DNA from: Chloroflexota bacterium
Lineage (GTDB): Bacteria; Chloroflexota; Dehalococcoidia; Lucifugimonadales; Lucifugimonadaceae
Assembly: GCA_030831265.1 (NCBI GenBank)
Contig: JAURLM010000275.1
Location: 1-13,719 of the forward strand
Direction of reading: 5' to 3'
DNA: 13,719 bases
Part shown: positions 11,539-13,719 of the stretch, piece after piece
Numbering within the stretch: the first letter of the stretch is position 1
How the letters are laid out: the number at the start of each line of letters is the position of its first letter
Notes under the pieces: generated by a model
Told to the model about the DNA's origin: nothing
Database searches by the model: none
The model's input: only the letters and a program-made list of their open reading frames with translations
Program-made: the position numbers and the translations under genes

Positions 11539-12429
11539 TTGGCGAGGCGCAAGACCGAAAAAGTCATCTTCGATACGGACATCGGTTCCGACATCGACGA
11601 CGCTGTCGCGCTCGCGTGGCTACTGGCGAACCCGGCGTGTGAACTAGTCGGGATCACGACGGTCTCCGGCCAACCAGAAGAGCGTGCCCAGCTTGCCAGC
11701 GCGTTATGCCGGGTAGCAGGCAAAGACGTACCGATCATCCCCGGTGCGGCTAATCCATTGCACGTTGAGGCACGTCAGCCAGTAGCCCAGCAAGCACCGT
11801 CGCTTGAACGTTGGCCGCACCAGGAACGATTCGAGGACGTAGAAGTCACCGACTTTATGGCGGACACCATCGAACGTAATTCCGGTGAAATAACTCTGCT
11901 GGCCGTAGGCCCAATGACTAATGTGGCGAACTTGTTTGAGCGATACCCAGAATCTGCAGGGCATCTGAAGCAAGTGGTCCTGATGTGCGGCCGGTTCGGA
12001 GACGAGCAGATCGGTAACCGTGCGGGCGAATGGAACGTCTACTGTGACCCGCACGCAGCTCAAATTGTCCTGAACACACCAACTCGCCGGATGCGGGCGC
12101 ACGGCCTTGATGTGACCACGAAGGTTCGCATGCATCAGGAAGAGGTCCACGAGTACTTCCGCGCTCCCCTGCTAGCCCCGGTCATGGATATGGCTGAGGA
12201 GTGGTTCAGCAGGCGGCCACTGATCACTTTCCACGATCCGCTTGCTGCAGTGGCAGTTTTCAATGAAACGCTTTGCACCTATGAACGTGGATACGCAGAT
12301 GTGCGCCTGGAACATGGAGATGACCAGGGGATGACGGCGTGGACTCCATCCATCAACGGACCACTGGAGATTGGCGTATCGGTAAACGCCGACGCCTTTT
12401 TTGACTCGTACTTCGGGATGTTTTCCTGA
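11539..12429 (+). CDS. Nucleoside hydrolase (inosine-uridine preferring type)
   Basis: The enzyme hydrolyses the N-glycosidic bond of ribonucleosides to base and ribose, using a Ca2+ held by an N-terminal Asp cluster. The 296 residues (family about 310) contain DTDIGSDIDDA at 12-22, a longer variant of the DTDPGxDDA motif, then GITTVSGQ, GPMTNVANLF, the WNVYCDPHAA strand and HDPLAA with His232-Asp233, the usual catalytic/metal pair. The start codon is TTG at 11539, supported by GGGAGG (11527-11532) six bases upstream. It lies 61 bases after the enolase-family gene; the gap holds a weak CGAG/CTCG stem before GTTTTT, so the two are probably but not certainly co-transcribed. Base specificity is not readable here. 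A likely role is nucleoside scavenging. Confidence 0.9.
   Translation: MARRKTEKVIFDTDIGSDIDDAVALAWLLANPACELVGITTVSGQPEERAQLASALCRVAGKDVPIIPGAANPLHVEARQPVAQQAPSLERWPHQERFEDVEVTDFMADTIERNSGEITLLAVGPMTNVANLFERYPESAGHLKQVVLMCGRFGDEQIGNRAGEWNVYCDPHAAQIVLNTPTRRMRAHGLDVTTKVRMHQEEVHEYFRAPLLAPVMDMAEEWFSRRPLITFHDPLAAVAVFNETLCTYERGYADVRLEHGDDQGMTAWTPSINGPLEIGVSVNADAFFDSYFGMFS
12373..12402 (+). terminator. Intrinsic terminator embedded in the 3' end of the nucleosidase gene
   Basis: GGCGT (12373-12377) and CGG (12380-12382) pair with CCG (12389-12391) and ACGCC (12392-12396): an 8-bp GC-rich stem with a 2-base bulge and a 6-base loop. Six T follow at 12397-12402. The U-run ends 27 bases before the end of the stop codon, so the signal lies inside the coding region, and the convergent MFS gene ends only 21 bases beyond the stop. 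Confidence 0.55.
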
Positions 12430-12450
12430 GAATCCCCAGCGGCGTGTCGG

Positions 12451-13668
12451 CTATACCGCCCGCCTGAGCGGTCCGGGTAACGCTAGCAGCGCGCCGAGCA
12501 CCGTTACTCCCCCACACACCCAGAAAACGGAGTCGATACCTCCGTACTCTGCGATCACCCCGGAAATGGCCGGCCCTGCAAGCATTCCTATGGCATAAAG
12601 CGCCTGGTACGACCCCATCGCAGTAGCACGGTCCGCAGTTTCCGCAGACCGAAGCGCCAGGCTGATGAGCACAGTATTGAGCAGTCCGCGACCAAGCCCG
12701 TTCAGTGCCTGCAACGCGCCCAGGGGCACAAGATCACTGACAACCGGCATCAACAACACTCCTACCAGCGATACGGCTGACGCAACTAATACGACACTGA
12801 GTGTTCCCAGTCGCCGGATCATCCATGATGTGATCACTGTTCCAACCACTGCGGCTGTCAGTCCTGCCGTCGTGATATACCCGACCTCAGCTTTTGTCGC
12901 GCCAAGCCGTTCGGCCAGAACCGGCAAGAAGCCAAAATTCACGCCGAACGTCACGAATTGCAATGTGATTGCTACAGCCGAGACTTGCAAGAGCAGGGGC
13001 CGGCGCAGCAGGGACGTAAACGTCGCAAGTGAATACTTCCGAGTGCGTGCAGGTCGTCTCTCCTGCGCTGCCAACATCAGCAATGCGCCAGTGACACCAA
13101 TTCCCGCCGCTCCATAAAACACGCGCGCATTCCCCAGACTTTCGGCAAATATGCCGCCCAGGAACGTCGATACAAGCAAGGAGACAGTGTTCACCGCCAT
13201 GATGATTGACATCGCGGTGGCCGTTGACTTCCCGTGGTAATAGGAAGCGAACAGCACGCTGATCGCAACCCACCCTGCGGCGGCAAATCCTGTGAGCATA
13301 CGCGCAGCAAATAGCGACCACGGATCACCTGCCAATCCGAGCCATGCCGCTCCCAGCGCAGACAGGACAAGTGCCATCACGGCGAATGGCTTGCGACCAT
13401 AGATGTCTGAGGCTATTCCAATTGGAATACGAAACAGCACCTGCCCAATTGCATAGGCGGCGATTACCGCACCGACAACTTGCAGGCTGGCGCCGAGCTC
13501 TTCTGCATGCAGCGGCAGTATCGGTACATAGAGGTACAACGAGCTCCAGAACAGAAACGTCGCTGTCGCAACTGCCGCAGGCCCCCTGTACCTGGAGACT
13601 CCCGGCAGCAACGAGGAATGGGCTACTTCGTCATGAGCGGGTTGAGCCATCTCACCAGATGTTGTCAT
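12451..13668 (-). CDS. MFS transporter (drug/sugar efflux-like permease)
   Basis: The 405-residue protein is a 12-helix major facilitator in the cytoplasmic membrane, moving a small solute by ion coupling. A soluble N-terminal stretch (1-28) precedes the first helix (about 31-50). Motif A lies in the loop between helices 2 and 3: GIASDIYGRKP (84-94). A cytoplasmic loop rich in Arg and Lys (about 208-220, AQERRPARTRKYS) separates the two six-helix halves, and a second motif-A-like stretch (MIRRLG) follows in the second half. The length is normal. The start is ATG 13668 with GGGGA about nine bases upstream; ATG 13650 is possible. The substrate is unknown. It is convergent with the nucleosidase gene. 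The last 51 bases of the window hold only its upstream region. Confidence 0.88.
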   Translation of the reverse strand: MTTSGEMAQPAHDEVAHSSLLPGVSRYRGPAAVATATFLFWSSLYLYVPILPLHAEELGASLQVVGAVIAAYAIGQVLFRIPIGIASDIYGRKPFAVMALVLSALGAAWLGLAGDPWSLFAARMLTGFAAAGWVAISVLFASYYHGKSTATAMSIIMAVNTVSLLVSTFLGGIFAESLGNARVFYGAAGIGVTGALLMLAAQERRPARTRKYSLATFTSLLRRPLLLQVSAVAITLQFVTFGVNFGFLPVLAERLGATKAEVGYITTAGLTAAVVGTVITSWMIRRLGTLSVVLVASAVSLVGVLLMPVVSDLVPLGALQALNGLGRGLLNTVLISLALRSAETADRATAMGSYQALYAIGMLAGPAISGVIAEYGGIDSVFWVCGGVTVLGALLALPGPLRRAV

Positions 13669-13719
13669 CGACGGATGTCCCCGGCAAATAAAAGCAGCGG
13701 TTTTATTCCAGCACCTCCC

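Noticed and set aside
1..13719. Mobile element, prophage, toxin-antitoxin pair or CRISPR array
   Set aside because: No transposase, integrase, terminal inverted repeats, regularly spaced repeats or paired small toxin/antitoxin frames were seen; the tRNA-Leu gene shows no adjacent duplicated 3' end that would mark an attachment site.

Overview
This window looks like a chromosomal segment of a free-living bacterium of the Chloroflexota, most likely the marine SAR202 / Dehalococcoidia side of that phylum. This placement is an inference from gene content: an enolase-superfamily (COG4948) enzyme beside a YbhE-type lactonase, an RraA-like aldolase, a nucleosidase and an MFS exporter, a stand-alone ftsZ, and a vitamin B12 importer under a riboswitch. 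Enolase-family expansion is a known trait of SAR202 genomes. DNA is moderately GC-rich throughout. No integrase, transposase, CRISPR array or phage gene is visible, so this reads as ordinary chromosome rather than an island.

Layout. (1) Positions 1-292 (minus): the first 97 residues of an ATP-grasp-type protein, cut by the window edge. (2) 479-4451 (plus): a B12 import operon with a sigma70-like promoter, a cobalamin riboswitch, a hairpin that buries the Shine-Dalgarno (SD) of the first gene, then permease (btuC), lipoprotein binding protein (btuF) and ATPase (btuD). The ATPase carries an extra C-terminal Rossmann-like domain. (3) 4651-5400 (plus): an RraA-like aldolase with its own likely promoter. 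(4) 5466-5550 (minus): tRNA-Leu(UAG) with encoded CCA and a clear promoter. (5) 5659-6947 (minus): ftsZ with an intrinsic terminator. (6) 7184-9032 (plus), divergent from ftsZ: a two-gene unit encoding a 413-residue acidic, largely disordered protein and a 175-residue pseudo-receiver that has lost all phosphorylation residues. (7) 9053-10138 (minus) and 10335-12429 (plus): a lactonase divergent from an enolase-family dehydratase/racemase and a nucleoside hydrolase, around a spacer with a perfect 9-bp inverted repeat. (8) 12451-13668 (minus): an MFS transporter converging on the nucleosidase gene.

How the genes may work together. The B12 module imports corrinoids when they are scarce. Lactonase plus enolase-family enzyme fit a sugar-acid pathway: the lactonase opens an aldonolactone and the enolase-family enzyme dehydrates or racemises the acid. 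An RraA-type aldolase could cleave a downstream keto-acid, and the nucleosidase could release ribose from nucleosides. The least familiar part is the pair at 7244-9032 opposite ftsZ. Its first protein has a tail that resembles MazG-like helices, and its second is a degenerate CheY/NarL-type receiver with no output domain. I do not recognise this pair as a described system.
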